Shown: piece after piece, positions 36,201-44,178 of the stretch
Numbering within the stretch: position 1 is the stretch's first letter
How the letters are laid out: each line of letters starts with the position of its first letter
Assembly (NCBI RefSeq): GCF_013166655.1
Contig: NZ_JABKCA010000008.1
Location: 1 to 64,000 of the forward strand
DNA from: Lentimicrobium sp. L6
GTDB lineage: Bacteria > Bacteroidota > Bacteroidia > Bacteroidales > UBA12170
Direction of reading: 5' to 3'
Length of the DNA: 64,000 nt
Position numbers and translations under genes: made by a program
Notes under the pieces: model-generated
Database searches by the model: none
Seen by the model: the letters and a program-made list of their open reading frames with translations, nothing else
What the model was told of the DNA's origin: nothing

Positions 36201-36529
36201 AGATTTAACCCGGAACCACCTCCAGTATGTACCTTATTTGTAGAGATGGTTTTAGCTGCCACTTCATTTTCAGTCCTATAATACTGAGGGTTTCCATAGA
36301 AATCGATAGACATTAATTCCATAAATACCTCATCATTTTCTATGAAAACTGGAATATCGTTTTTTTTTGCATACCTTAAAGCTTCTGCTTTTTTAACCGT
36401 GAATGACTGAGCCTTTTCGTTGGCAAAATTGAGGAGTGTTGATTTTTGAGTAACATTTTGCGCAAAGGAACCATTAGATAGAATTAAAACTCCTAATACT
36501 ACCATAACATAGTAATTTAAAAACTTCAT
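33221..36529 (-). CDS. Secreted subtilisin-like (S8) protease with PKD and GEVED domains and T9SS signal
   Basis: An 1102-aa protein with a signal peptide (ending GSFAQ). The S8 domain carries the triad Asp in VHEWDGG (near 119), His in HYHAQHVAGT (near 152), the oxyanion Asn in KSAGNDRG (near 257) and Ser in LSGTSMSSP (near 350). After a P-domain-like stretch it has two alternating PKD (SWSFPGGTPSSST; SWSFTGGTPSIST) and GEVED modules (each starting YC.SQGN.FSYEWISKV and ending GEVEDYT), and a T9SS C-terminal sorting domain beginning IYPNPAQDYF. The two PKD-GEVED units are near-duplicates. It acts on extracellular protein. Monocistronic. Confidence 0.93.
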   Translation of the reverse strand: MKFLNYYVMVVLGVLILSNGSFAQNVTQKSTLLNFANEKAQSFTVKKAEALRYAKKNDIPVFIENDEVFMELMSIDFYGNPQYYRTENEVAAKTISTNKVHTGGGSGLNLNGSGMTVHEWDGGAIRTSHQELTGRVTQVDGATTTHYHAQHVAGTLIGSGVVSSAKGMAPQAQLRAFDWNSDESEMATEAANGALVSNHSYGYGRGWSWNGSSWVWYGTTSISSQEDYLFGFYDTQARDWDIIAHNAPNYLIVKSAGNDRGDGPTNGSYPQDGPYDCISHSSVSKNILTVGAVEDISSGYSQVSDVVMSSFSSWGPCDDSRIKPDIVANGVGLYSADDDNDSDYQSLSGTSMSSPSTTGSLLLLQEHYNNLKGGNNFMKAATLKALVINTADEAGTNIGPDYQFGWGLMNTLTAAQTITEDQSLNVLDELNLANGANYQRTVIAKGNEPIKVTIVWTDVAGTPTSNSLDPTTAMLVNDLDLRLSNGGTTHYPWSLTASSPSASATNNGENNRDNVEVVYIANPTADASYTITVDHDGTISGGNQDFSIIISGIKTASTQPPVANFTQSATNINTGQSISFTDQTTYGPGAWSWSFPGGTPSSSTDQNPTVTYQTSGTYSVTLTATNASGSDTETKSNLISVSQAPITYCNSQGNDFSYEWISKVVMGSFTKSSGATGYSDFTGDIVSLNQGENVAVTLTPSFKSSTYAEYWKIWIDYNKDGDFEDAGEEVFSGNGSAVVAGSFTVDNGATGSTRMRVTMKYNANPSSCETFSYGEVEDYTVTFSAPLAPIAAFSASTTVINAGESIQFTDASTHNPSSWSWSFTGGTPSISTAQNPSITYNTPGNYTVSLVATNATGNDNETKTNYITVNAAPINYCSSQGNNFSYEWISKVTVNSFTKNSSGSSYSDYTADVIDLNSGSNTISLSPAFSSTVYNEVWRVWIDWNRDGDFADIDEEVFASALTSALVSGSFNSKAGFAGQTRMRVSMKWNAIPTYCESFSYGEVEDYTINVSTSNEELSFEASQIAYEVNIYPNPAQDYFIISQNEILDTEVMIYDMEGRLVMKRKLSDYQNTFNTSQLESGIYMIRLHQNEELLNRKIIIN

Positions 36530-36993
36530 AATTGTGATTTTAATTAATAAATTGAGTGTTTTGATGTGTTATGGTCAAAGATGGTCGTGATTGGTAAAAG
36601 CAGCAAAAATTGATAATTGCTTGTGTGGGCAATGGCGAATTTTAATAGCGGCTTATCTATTAATACCAGAATTGTCAAAAGCGTACCCCTTTGGTATGAA
36701 TTAGTTATTAACAATTGTTGAAATAATAAAATACTTAAACGTTATATATAAGCAAATGAATAATCTATGGATAAAGTATATATTAATAGCTTTACCTATA
36801 AGGTCATTAAATATTTAATAGGGATTGTATTTGAAAAAGCATGTCTGTTGACAATTGCAGTTATAGCTGCTCAAAATTATGTAAACAATATTTTTTGAAG
36901 AATCGAATTGTATAAATTCAAATGATTGATGTATAATAATTTAGAAAATACATTTCAGAAAAGGAATGGGGCTTTTTATAGAAAAAGTAATTC
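36530..36993. other. Intergenic region between two minus-strand genes, no gene seen
   Basis: About 460 bp, AT-rich, no ORF of note. It must hold the subtilase promoter and the 3' end of the two-component operon; I find only poor matches to the -7 consensus and no clear terminator. Confidence 0.5.
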
Positions 36994-37680
36994 TTACTCC
37001 TGAAGAAACAATCGATACCCACTTCCATGGATATTGATAATCTGCAATCGACTATCAGCTTTTAGGAATTTACGAAGCTTTGTAATATATACATCCATGC
37101 TTCGAGTAGTAAAGTAATTATCATCTCCCCATATTTGCTTTAAGGCTTCTTCCCGTGGTAATACTTCACCCAAATTAAGTAATAATAACCTGAGTAGTTC
37201 AGCTTCCTTAGGACTTAATTTAATACTCTCTTCAGTGCTGGTATTGAGTAATTCTCTAATCATAGAACTAAAATGGAAGATTCCAATCTCAAATTCATGG
37301 CTGTCAGTGGGCTTTTTTAGAGTTTTTCTTCCTAATATCGCTTTGATTTTATAAATTAATACTTCAGAATCAAATGGCTTTTTGATATAATCGTCGGCAC
37401 CAAGTTCATAGCCTTTTACTTCGTCTTCTTTTAAAGTTTTGGCTGTCAGGAAAATGAATGGAATTTCAGGGGCTTGGCTCCTGATACTTTGTGCTACTGA
37501 GAAGCCGTCAACATTAGGGAGCATCACATCGAGTATGCAGAAGTCAAATTTTGACTCGTCGAACTTATCTATAGCTTCTTGTCCGTCTTGGACCCAAAAC
37601 ACCTCAAACTTGTGAATCTCTAAATATGCTTTTAAAACTTCACCAAAACTTTTGTCATCCTCTAATAAAAATATTTTCAT
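36994..37680 (-). CDS. OmpR-family response regulator
   Basis: A 228-aa DNA-binding regulator. The receiver domain (1-115) has the acidic pocket LLEDDKS, the phosphoacceptor Asp in ILDVMLPNVDG (near 53), T in FLTAK and the conserved IKKPF Lys (near 102). The C-terminal winged helix (about 130-225) has LSPKEAELLRLLL and TRSMDVYITKLRKFL. It is encoded 14 bp after the histidine kinase and is its likely partner; the arrangement resembles Bacteroides RprX/RprY. Candidate binding repeats lie upstream of the operon at 39373-39394. Confidence 0.93.
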   Translation of the reverse strand: MKIFLLEDDKSFGEVLKAYLEIHKFEVFWVQDGQEAIDKFDESKFDFCILDVMLPNVDGFSVAQSIRSQAPEIPFIFLTAKTLKEDEVKGYELGADDYIKKPFDSEVLIYKIKAILGRKTLKKPTDSHEFEIGIFHFSSMIRELLNTSTEESIKLSPKEAELLRLLLLNLGEVLPREEALKQIWGDDNYFTTRSMDVYITKLRKFLKADSRLQIINIHGSGYRLFLQE

Positions 37681-37694
37681 TTTTTTCCTTTCTC

Positions 37695-39329
37695 TTATTT
37701 CTTAATGGGTAGTCGAATTTCAAAACTACTACCTATGCCCAATTCACTTTTCACATGAATACTTCCACCATGTTTTTCTATTATAGCTTTTACATAGGTG
37801 AGTCCCAATCCATATCCTTTAATATTATGTACATTTCCCGCTTCAATTCTATAAAACCTATCGAAAATATACTGTAACTCTTTTTTATTCATCCCTTTAC
37901 CCTTATCACTAATATTGATAGAAAGGTGATATTTTGTATTCGAAGTGGCTATTTTTATCTGAACAGGCTCTTCAGAATATTTGATGGCATTGTCCAATAA
38001 ATTATAGAATACATTTATTAGGTGTACTTGGTCTGCTAATACTTCAAAGGTATTTGCTTGGAAATCAGAAGAAATATTCCCTTTGTCCTCAAGTTTTATT
38101 TGTGTGTTTTCCACTATATTCTGCAAAACTTCATGAACATCAATGGTTTGTTTTTCGAGTTTCAACTCTTTGCTTTCTAATCTAGCCATTTGTAATATCT
38201 TCTCCACCAGCCTATTCATCCTCCTGTTTTCTTTTTTTATCATGCCTGTGAAATAGCTGACTTTATCTTTGTTACCTAAAATAATAGGATTTAATATTGA
38301 ATCAGAAGCCAATGAAATGGTAGCGATTGGTGTTTTAAATTCATGTGTCATATTATTAATGAAATCACTTTGAACTTCAGATATTTTCCGATGGTGAAGT
38401 AGATTTTTAATTATAAGTAATAAACCTATTGTCAGCATCAGTGTGAAAGCAATAGATAAAGTAATAGGAGTAGAGAGGTTTAAATACAGCTGTTTACGAT
38501 TAACCTGTAATGCTAATAGTTGTTTTCTAGGAATCAGTTCATAAGGATATAAATTGGAAAAATAACTAAAGGAATTCTTGTCAAAATCATGGCTAGAATA
38601 AAGCACCGTCTCTTCACTTAGACTATCTAATATAGCAAAGTTAAATTGATTGGGGATATTATATTCTATTAAGCTTTTTTCAATCACTTCCTGTATTAAT
38701 TTTTTTGGGATGCTATCCATAAAAGGCTTACTCCACTCATCCATCTCCCAAACCAATTGGTCTATAGTAGTTTCGATATTGTCTTTTTCATCTCTTAGGG
38801 CAATAGTTTTGTATTCTAGAACTTGTATCAGGCTATCAGCTTTAGCTTCAAAACTTTGGTAAATAGAGTCGTTTTTGAGTTTGATATGAATCTTAGTTTC
38901 TATGTTATTACCATTTCCATTTACAAATTCCCAATCCGCCTTTTCGTCATAAAACTCTAATTCCCTTTCTACATTAGCATTGACTATAATCATATTATTA
39001 CTCATACTATCCAGCATTTGCGAAATCACTACTTCTTGAAAATGTTCAAATTCATTATCTGCAAAAATGATAGCATTCTCTTCAATTTCATGTTCAATAC
39101 TAATTCGGTGAATGTTGCGTGTATTGAGATGACTTCTTTGAATATGATAGAGTTTTTCTTGTTGGTCAAGTGCATCTATTGCAAACTTTAATGCCCTATT
39201 TACATTCTGATCAAATAGTACTCTATTTTGTTCATAAAGCATATTAATCCAATAATATTGAATACCAATGGAACCCAATAAAGCAAAAATGCTAAAAATG
39301 ATGACGATTTGTATTTTTCTTTTATTCAT
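37695..39329 (-). CDS. Membrane sensor histidine kinase (RprX-like)
   Basis: Start taken at the ATG at 39329 (MNKRKIQIVI); an upstream in-frame TTG would add 7 residues and overlaps a TAATTTTG box. The 544-aa protein has membrane segments at about 7-25 and 295-315 flanking a periplasmic sensor region of about 270 residues. HisKA follows with FINNMTHEFKTPIA (phospho-His near 328), then HATPase motifs: N box FYNLLDNAIKYS, G1 ISDKGKGMNKKEL and G2 GYGLGLTYVKAII. The signal sensed is unknown. Operon with the response regulator. Confidence 0.93.
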   Translation of the reverse strand: MNKRKIQIVIIFSIFALLGSIGIQYYWINMLYEQNRVLFDQNVNRALKFAIDALDQQEKLYHIQRSHLNTRNIHRISIEHEIEENAIIFADNEFEHFQEVVISQMLDSMSNNMIIVNANVERELEFYDEKADWEFVNGNGNNIETKIHIKLKNDSIYQSFEAKADSLIQVLEYKTIALRDEKDNIETTIDQLVWEMDEWSKPFMDSIPKKLIQEVIEKSLIEYNIPNQFNFAILDSLSEETVLYSSHDFDKNSFSYFSNLYPYELIPRKQLLALQVNRKQLYLNLSTPITLSIAFTLMLTIGLLLIIKNLLHHRKISEVQSDFINNMTHEFKTPIATISLASDSILNPIILGNKDKVSYFTGMIKKENRRMNRLVEKILQMARLESKELKLEKQTIDVHEVLQNIVENTQIKLEDKGNISSDFQANTFEVLADQVHLINVFYNLLDNAIKYSEEPVQIKIATSNTKYHLSINISDKGKGMNKKELQYIFDRFYRIEAGNVHNIKGYGLGLTYVKAIIEKHGGSIHVKSELGIGSSFEIRLPIKK

Positions 39330-39372
39330 AGGAAAGCCAAAATTAGCCAATTAAATATAAGGTTGAGAGTAC

Positions 39373-39394
39373 TTTAACCTAAGTTTAACCTTTG
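39373..39394. promoter_or_regulatory. Tandem 11-bp repeat, candidate response-regulator binding site
   Basis: TTTAACCTAAG followed directly by TTTAACCTTTG, then a third partial TTAA. One-turn spacing of TTTAACC half-sites is the usual form of OmpR-family operators. It lies about 44 bp upstream of the kinase start, in the gap shared with the divergent pfkA gene. Confidence 0.4.
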
Positions 39395-39584
39395 TTAATA
39401 GCAAAGATTAACATATTTTCAAATTTACAATAATTATAAATTACCTATAAAGTAGATTGAGTTTCAGAGCCTACGATTTACACCTAAAATTAAGATATCC
39501 CTCTTCAATCGTTTGCGGTTGAAAATACTTGATAAAAAATGAGTTGAAGATGCCAACTAAGTGATTCATGTATTTAAATATTAT

Positions 39585-39592
39585 TACTTTTG
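39585..39592 (+). promoter_or_regulatory. -7 box TACTTTTG for pfkA
   Basis: Exact TAnnTTTG match followed by C, 46 bp before the start codon. Confidence 0.6.
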
Positions 39593-39638
39593 CGCTACTA
39601 TTTAACCGAAAATAGATTAATTAAACAAGATATCAGAG

Positions 39639-40739
39639 ATGAAAAGAGTTTTAGTATTAACGGGAGGTGGAGATTGCCCCGGACTGAATGCAGTAATAAG
39701 AGCCATTGTTAAAAGAGCAGCACAAGAGAAAGATTGGGAAGTTGTTGGAAGTATTCAAGCTTTTAATGGTGTTTTATGGGAGCCTACACAAATTAAAGTG
39801 TTAGACCAAGCCGCTGTAAAAGGAATTCACTATCAAGGTGGAACCATCATTGAAACAACAAATAAAGGAGGACCATTTGCTTGGCCTATTAAAGATAAAA
39901 AAGGAAATTGGATTAGTGTAGATCGTTCAGAAGAAATGCTTCGTAAGCTACAGTTCATGGGTATTGATGCAGTTATCAATATTGGTGGAGATGGTAGTCA
40001 GGTTATTTCTCAGAAACTTTTCGAAATGGGGTTGAATGTTATTGGTGTTCCAAAAACTATTGATAATGACCTTTCTGCTACCGATTCTACTTTTGGTTAT
40101 CAGACAGCTGTTCAAATTGCTACTGAAGCACTAGATAAATTAGTAACTACGGCTGCTTCACATAACCGTGTTTTCGGTATGGAGGTGATGGGACGTTATG
40201 CCGGTTGGATTGCATTAAATGCTGCAATTGCTGGTGGTGCCGATGTATGTTTGATTCCTGAAATTCCTTATGATATTAAATTAGTTAAGGAAAAATTAGA
40301 AAGCCGTTTCTATAAGGATAGAGGCTTCGGAATTATGGTGGTTTCTGAAGGAGCAAGACCTGCTGAAGGAACTATGCACTACGAAAGAAGCCAAGAAGTA
40401 GGATACGAAAACCTTAAATTAGGCGGTATTGTTCACCAGGTTCTTAGAGAATTAAAAGATGCTGGAATGAAAGCTGATATGAGAGATGTCATGCTAGGAC
40501 ACTTACAAAGAGGTGGTGTACCTGTAGCTTACGATAGAGTTTTAGCAGCCCAGTTTGGTGTTAAAGCATTCGAGATGGTCTTAGAAGAAGAATTTGGAAA
40601 AATGGTTTCTTACCAGCATCCAGACATTGTTTCAGTTCCATTGAAAGATGCTATAGACAAACCTAACTTTGTTACTCTTGACAATAGAATTATCCAAACT
40701 GTTAAAGGATTAGATATATGCTTAGGAGCTGAAGTTTAA
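39639..40739 (+). CDS. pfkA: 6-phosphofructokinase, mixed-signature type
   Basis: A 366-aa glycolytic kinase making fructose-1,6-bisphosphate. N-terminal TGGGDCPGLNAVIRA (9-23), NIGGDGSQ near 106, PKTIDNDLSATDSTFG near 127, MEVMGRYAGWIAL near 175 and a C-terminal GHLQRGG. The phosphoryl-donor signature is mixed: Gly at the GGDG position (ATP-type) together with Lys in PKTIDND (usual in PPi-type enzymes). Such a pair is known in the ATP-using actinobacterial branch, so ATP is the likelier donor, but PPi use cannot be excluded by eye. Own promoter and terminator. Length is longer than the E. coli enzyme by about 45 residues. Confidence 0.93.
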   Translation: MKRVLVLTGGGDCPGLNAVIRAIVKRAAQEKDWEVVGSIQAFNGVLWEPTQIKVLDQAAVKGIHYQGGTIIETTNKGGPFAWPIKDKKGNWISVDRSEEMLRKLQFMGIDAVINIGGDGSQVISQKLFEMGLNVIGVPKTIDNDLSATDSTFGYQTAVQIATEALDKLVTTAASHNRVFGMEVMGRYAGWIALNAAIAGGADVCLIPEIPYDIKLVKEKLESRFYKDRGFGIMVVSEGARPAEGTMHYERSQEVGYENLKLGGIVHQVLRELKDAGMKADMRDVMLGHLQRGGVPVAYDRVLAAQFGVKAFEMVLEEEFGKMVSYQHPDIVSVPLKDAIDKPNFVTLDNRIIQTVKGLDICLGAEV

Positions 40740-40770
40740 AATAATAAATTTACAATCATACCATATTTAT

Positions 40771-40803
40771 ATCCTGTATCACTAGTGATGCAGGATTTTT
40801 TTT
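40771..40803 (+). terminator. Intrinsic terminator of pfkA
   Basis: ATCCTGTATCAC/(T)AGTGATGCAGGAT stem, run of eight T. Confidence 0.88.
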
Positions 40804-40895
40804 GCCTTGTATTTGTAAATGTTGGTGTAAATTTTTTAAAACAATAGAGTTTTACTTAATTTTAGAATAACTAGATATGAAAATCATTTTTTTTG

Positions 40896-40903
40896 TAAAT
40901 TTG
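40896..40903 (+). promoter_or_regulatory. -7 box TAAATTTG for the tnaA transcript
   Basis: Exact TAnnTTTG match followed by C. It predicts a start near 40910 and an approximately 245-nt leader, unusually long for this window. Confidence 0.55.
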
Positions 40904-40922
40904 CAATTCTTCAAAACAGAAA

Positions 40923-41006
40923 ATGACAAAACTATTTTTGAAATACTTAATTCTAAATCGCTTTTTAAATATTAAGAATCGCGATAACTTTCATTACTCT
41001 TTTTAA
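40923..41006 (+). CDS. Candidate 27-aa leader peptide upstream of tnaA
   Basis: An ATG ORF starting about 13 nt after the predicted transcription start: MTKLFLKYLIL... ending ...NFHYSF and TAA. It has no Trp, unlike E. coli TnaC, but ends in an aromatic-rich FHYSF. A hairpin AAAACCAT/ATGGTTTT (41004-41026) begins at its stop codon. Position, size and hairpin argue for a regulatory leader; there is no direct proof of translation and no strong ribosome-binding sequence, which is common in this phylum. Confidence 0.4.
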   Translation: MTKLFLKYLILNRFLNIKNRDNFHYSF

Positions 41007-41026
41007 AACCATAGTAAAATGGTTTT
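41004..41026 (+). promoter_or_regulatory. Hairpin in the tnaA leader
   Basis: AAAACCAT pairs with ATGGTTTT around a short loop, overlapping the stop of the leader ORF. It lacks a proper T-run, so it is not a convincing terminator. Confidence 0.4.
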
Positions 41027-41155
41027 ACTTATAGTATTTTGATGATTCAAATGCTATTTTTTCTAAATAACATCTTTTAGATACTTATCGGTATCACATT
41101 AGATGACCAATTATTTCTCATTATTATTTTATTTCATTAAAAAAAGAATTTTGTT

Positions 41156-42532
41156 ATGCAATTACCTTACGCAGAACCATTTAAAATTAAAATGGTTGAA
41201 ACTATAAAAAGAAGTACACGCGAAGAACGTGAAAAGTGGATCAAAGACGCAAAATATAATTTATTCAATCTTAAAAGTGAACAGGTTTTTATTGACCTTT
41301 TAACTGATAGTGGTACTGGAGCTATGAGTGATAAACAGTGGTCAGAAATGATGATTGGTGATGAGAGTTATGCTGGTGCTAGCTCTTTCTATAAAATGAA
41401 AGCTGCCATCAAAAATATTTTAGGCTTCGATTATTTCTTACCAACACACCAAGGAAGAGCAGCTGAGAATGTATTATTTTCTGTTTTGGTAAAAGAAGGA
41501 AACATTATTCCTGGCAACAGCCATTTTGATACTACAAAAGGTCATATCGAATTTAGAAAGGCAAAGGCAGTAGATTGTACTATTGATGAAGCTTTTGATA
41601 CTACTGTACAACACGATTTTAAAGGAAATATAGACTTAGCCAAGTTGGAAAAAACTTTCAATGATTATCCTATGGCTCAGATTCCTATGGTTATTATTAC
41701 AGTAACATGTAATTCATCTGGAGGACAGCCTGTAAGCATGCAAAATATTAAAGATGTTCACGCCCTTTGTAAGAAATATGGAACACTAGTGATGTTTGAT
41801 TCTGCTCGTTTTGCTGAAAATGCATATTTCATCAAAACAAGAGAACCTGGTTATGCTGACAAAACTATCAAAGAGATTGTGAAGGAAATGTATACCTACG
41901 CTGATGCCATGACCATGAGTTCTAAAAAAGATGCCATTGTAAATATGGGAGGATTCATAGGATTTAAAGATGAAGATTTATATAAGCAAGCTAGTGTTTT
42001 TGGAATCATTTTTGAAGGCTATATTACATACGGAGGAATGTCGGGAAGAGATATGAATGCTTTAGCTCAAGGATTAGATGAAGGTACTGAGTTTCCGTTC
42101 TTAGAATCTAGAGTTGGACAAGTAGCCTATTTAGGTAGCAAGTTAAAAGAATATGGTATTCCTATTCAAGAACCATTTGGAGGGCATGCTATTTTTGTGG
42201 ATGCCAAAAGATTCCTTCCTGAATTGCCCAAAGAAGATTTCGTTGCTCAAACACTTGCAGTGGAATTGTATATAGAAGGTGGAGTAAGAGGAGTAGAGAT
42301 CGGAGCGATTTTAGCTGATAGAGATCCTATTACAAGAGAAAATAGATATCCTGAATTAGAGTTATTAAGATTAGCTATTCCTAGAAGAACTTATACCAAT
42401 AACCATATGGAATATATCGCAGCCGCTCTGAAGAATGTTTTCGATCGCCGCGAAGAAATCACTTCTGGCGTGAAAATCACTAAAGAAGCTCCAATCATGC
42501 GCCACTTTACTGTGGAATTGGAAAGACTCTAG
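41156..42532 (+). CDS. tnaA: Tryptophanase
   Basis: A 458-aa PLP enzyme splitting tryptophan to indole, pyruvate and ammonia. Motifs: IDLLTDSGTGAMSDKQW (near 48), PTHQGRAAEN (near 98), FDTTKGHIE (near 122), FDSARFAENAYFI (near 211) and the PLP Lys in MTMSSKKDAIVNMGG (near 258). The C-terminal GVEIGAILADRDP has EIG where tyrosine phenol-lyase has ERG with its substrate Arg, which separates the two; overall it closely follows the Bacteroides tryptophanases I know. Convergent with trpB, with a terminator between. Confidence 0.95.
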   Translation: MQLPYAEPFKIKMVETIKRSTREEREKWIKDAKYNLFNLKSEQVFIDLLTDSGTGAMSDKQWSEMMIGDESYAGASSFYKMKAAIKNILGFDYFLPTHQGRAAENVLFSVLVKEGNIIPGNSHFDTTKGHIEFRKAKAVDCTIDEAFDTTVQHDFKGNIDLAKLEKTFNDYPMAQIPMVIITVTCNSSGGQPVSMQNIKDVHALCKKYGTLVMFDSARFAENAYFIKTREPGYADKTIKEIVKEMYTYADAMTMSSKKDAIVNMGGFIGFKDEDLYKQASVFGIIFEGYITYGGMSGRDMNALAQGLDEGTEFPFLESRVGQVAYLGSKLKEYGIPIQEPFGGHAIFVDAKRFLPELPKEDFVAQTLAVELYIEGGVRGVEIGAILADRDPITRENRYPELELLRLAIPRRTYTNNHMEYIAAALKNVFDRREEITSGVKITKEAPIMRHFTVELERL

Positions 42533-42556
42533 TTCTAACCTCTAGATGAAATCAAA

Positions 42557-42594
42557 AGAGATGTTGTTGCCCTGGCAGTAACATCTCTTTTTTT
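42557..42594 (+). terminator. Intrinsic terminator of tnaA
   Basis: AGAGATGTT/AACATCTCT 9-bp stem, 14-nt loop, run of seven T. Confidence 0.88.
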
Positions 42595-42713
42595 GTTTTC
42601 GGGATTGAAGAAAGAAACACGAAGTTAAAGCTTGTCCATATTTGGAAAATCTATTCAATCTCATATATCTTCCAACTACTAAATGTTGCCATCCAGCATC
42701 CAGCATCCGTCTT

Positions 42714-43904
42714 CTACATCAAATCACGCTCCACATCTTTATCTCCACGACCCGAAAGATTGATCACACTCACCTGACCAGTTTTTCCTTTGAGTAGTTT
42801 AGCTGCAAGAGCAATAGCATGAGAGGATTCAATGGCAGGAATTATACCTTCTAATTTACTTAATAGTTTAAATCCTTCAATGGCTTCATCGTCGGTAACA
42901 ATATGATAATGAGCACGACCAGTATCTTTGAGTAAAGCATGTTGTGGGCTCACCCCGGGATAATCTAATCCTGCAGCAATGCTATGCGATGGGTATATCT
43001 CATCATTCTCATCAGTTAATGCATAGCTAAATGTTCCTTGAAATACGCCTGGTTTTCCGAGGCTAAGTGTAGCAGCCGTATCCCCTAATACTCCATTTCC
43101 TCCACCTTCTGCAGCATGAATGGCAACTTCACGGTCTTTTAAGAAATCACCGAAGAGTCCTATTGCGTTTGAGCCTCCTCCAATGCATGCAAATAGATTA
43201 TCTGGCAATCTTCCTTCTTTCTCAATAAACTGCTTTTTGGTTTCCTTACCAATCACCGATTGAAAAAAACCAACCATAGTAGGATAGGGATGGGGTCCAA
43301 CCTGCGACCCTAATAAATAAAATACATGTGGATTCTCAATATAATAACCTAAGGCTGCGTCAACTGCATCTTTCAATGTAGCTGTTCCTGATTCAGTTAA
43401 TACCATTTCAGCACCTAGAAGCTTTATTCTACTCACATTCATCTTTTGGCGCTCGGCATCTTTGGCACCCATAAATACCTTGCATTTCATACCGAATAAT
43501 GCAGCTGCAGTCGCGGTGGCTACACCATGTTGACCTGCACCTGTTTCCGCAACTATTTCAGTTGCCCCCATTCTTTTGGCTAGTAAAATCTGCCCAATTG
43601 TATTATTGATTTTATGCGAACCAGTATGATTTAAATCTTCTCTTTTTAAATATACCTTAGAACCAATATGTTGGCTCAAGCGATGGGCATAATATAGGGG
43701 AGAAGGTCTTCCCACAAAATTCTTCAAGTAATAGATATATTCTTGTTCGAAACTACTGTCTTTACTGTATTTCTCGAATTGCTCAGCCAACTCTAATAAT
43801 TTCCCCTCTAAAACAGGTGGTACAAACATTCCCCCATAATCTCCAAATTTACCATTAACTGATGCGAAATCTTGTTCTGTTTGTTTTGTTGTAATATTTT
43901 CCAT
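42714..43904 (-). CDS. trpB: Tryptophan synthase beta chain (stand-alone)
   Basis: A 396-aa PLP enzyme joining indole and serine into tryptophan. Motifs: GKFGDYGGMFVPP at the N-terminus, the PLP Lys in KREDLNHTGSHKINN (near 98), ETGAGQHGVATATA (near 120, catalytic Glu), CIGGGSNAIGLF (near 243) and the C-terminal NLSGRGDKDV. This is the classical TrpB1 type. No trpA or other trp gene is next to it; instead it faces tnaA. About 260 nt upstream lies a Trp-rich leader ORF with an intrinsic terminator in between, so it is almost certainly controlled by attenuation. Confidence 0.96.
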   Translation of the reverse strand: MENITTKQTEQDFASVNGKFGDYGGMFVPPVLEGKLLELAEQFEKYSKDSSFEQEYIYYLKNFVGRPSPLYYAHRLSQHIGSKVYLKREDLNHTGSHKINNTIGQILLAKRMGATEIVAETGAGQHGVATATAAALFGMKCKVFMGAKDAERQKMNVSRIKLLGAEMVLTESGTATLKDAVDAALGYYIENPHVFYLLGSQVGPHPYPTMVGFFQSVIGKETKKQFIEKEGRLPDNLFACIGGGSNAIGLFGDFLKDREVAIHAAEGGGNGVLGDTAATLSLGKPGVFQGTFSYALTDENDEIYPSHSIAAGLDYPGVSPQHALLKDTGRAHYHIVTDDEAIEGFKLLSKLEGIIPAIESSHAIALAAKLLKGKTGQVSVINLSGRGDKDVERDLM

Positions 43905-44051
43905 TTTAAGCTATATTTTTTGAATTAATCATTATTTTTTTTCGATAATTGGTTGTCTATTTAATGATAAACGGATGCCATCGAAATATGATTTTTTCTA
44001 TCCAAAAGGAGAATTTAGTTTTCATTTATTATAATTTAAAAATTAATGCAC

Positions 44052-44081
44052 AAAAAAAGCCGAAGGTTTTCACCTTCGGCT
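44052..44081 (-). terminator. Attenuator terminator in the trpB leader
   Basis: AGCCGAAGG/CCTTCGGCT perfect 9-bp stem with a 6-nt loop and a run of seven T in the minus direction. It lies 28 nt after the leader-ORF stop and about 150 nt before trpB. The stretch 44123-44132 (TTTCAATTCG on the minus strand) could pair with CGAAGGTGAAA of the stem and loop, a possible alternative fold. Confidence 0.9.
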
Positions 44082-44108
44082 GTATATTTTAAATATAGAT
44101 ATACTGGG

Positions 44109-44162
44109 TTACTTTCCTATTTCGAATTGAAATGAAAGCCACCACCAAAATCTATTATTCAT
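44109..44162 (-). CDS. trpL: trp leader peptide, 17 aa
   Basis: An ATG ORF reading MNNRFWWWLSFQFEIGK then TAA. Three consecutive TGG codons (44139-44147) in a 17-codon ORF, directly ahead of a perfect intrinsic terminator and an intact trpB, is the classical arrangement by which ribosome stalling at Trp codons prevents termination when charged tRNA-Trp is scarce. A TAGTTTTG -7 box lies 17 bp before the ATG. I see the parts directly; the mechanism is inferred from the well-known proteobacterial trp attenuator. Confidence 0.85.
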   Translation of the reverse strand: MNNRFWWWLSFQFEIGK

Positions 44163-44178
44163 CGCTATAATCATGTTA

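Noticed and set aside
41004-41026. Terminator in the tnaA leader
   Set aside because: The hairpin is AT-rich and lacks a T-run, so it is reported only as a leader hairpin.
41156-42532. Tyrosine phenol-lyase as an alternative to tryptophanase
   Set aside because: The substrate-specifying region reads VEIG, not the ERG of tyrosine phenol-lyase, and the whole sequence follows tryptophanase.
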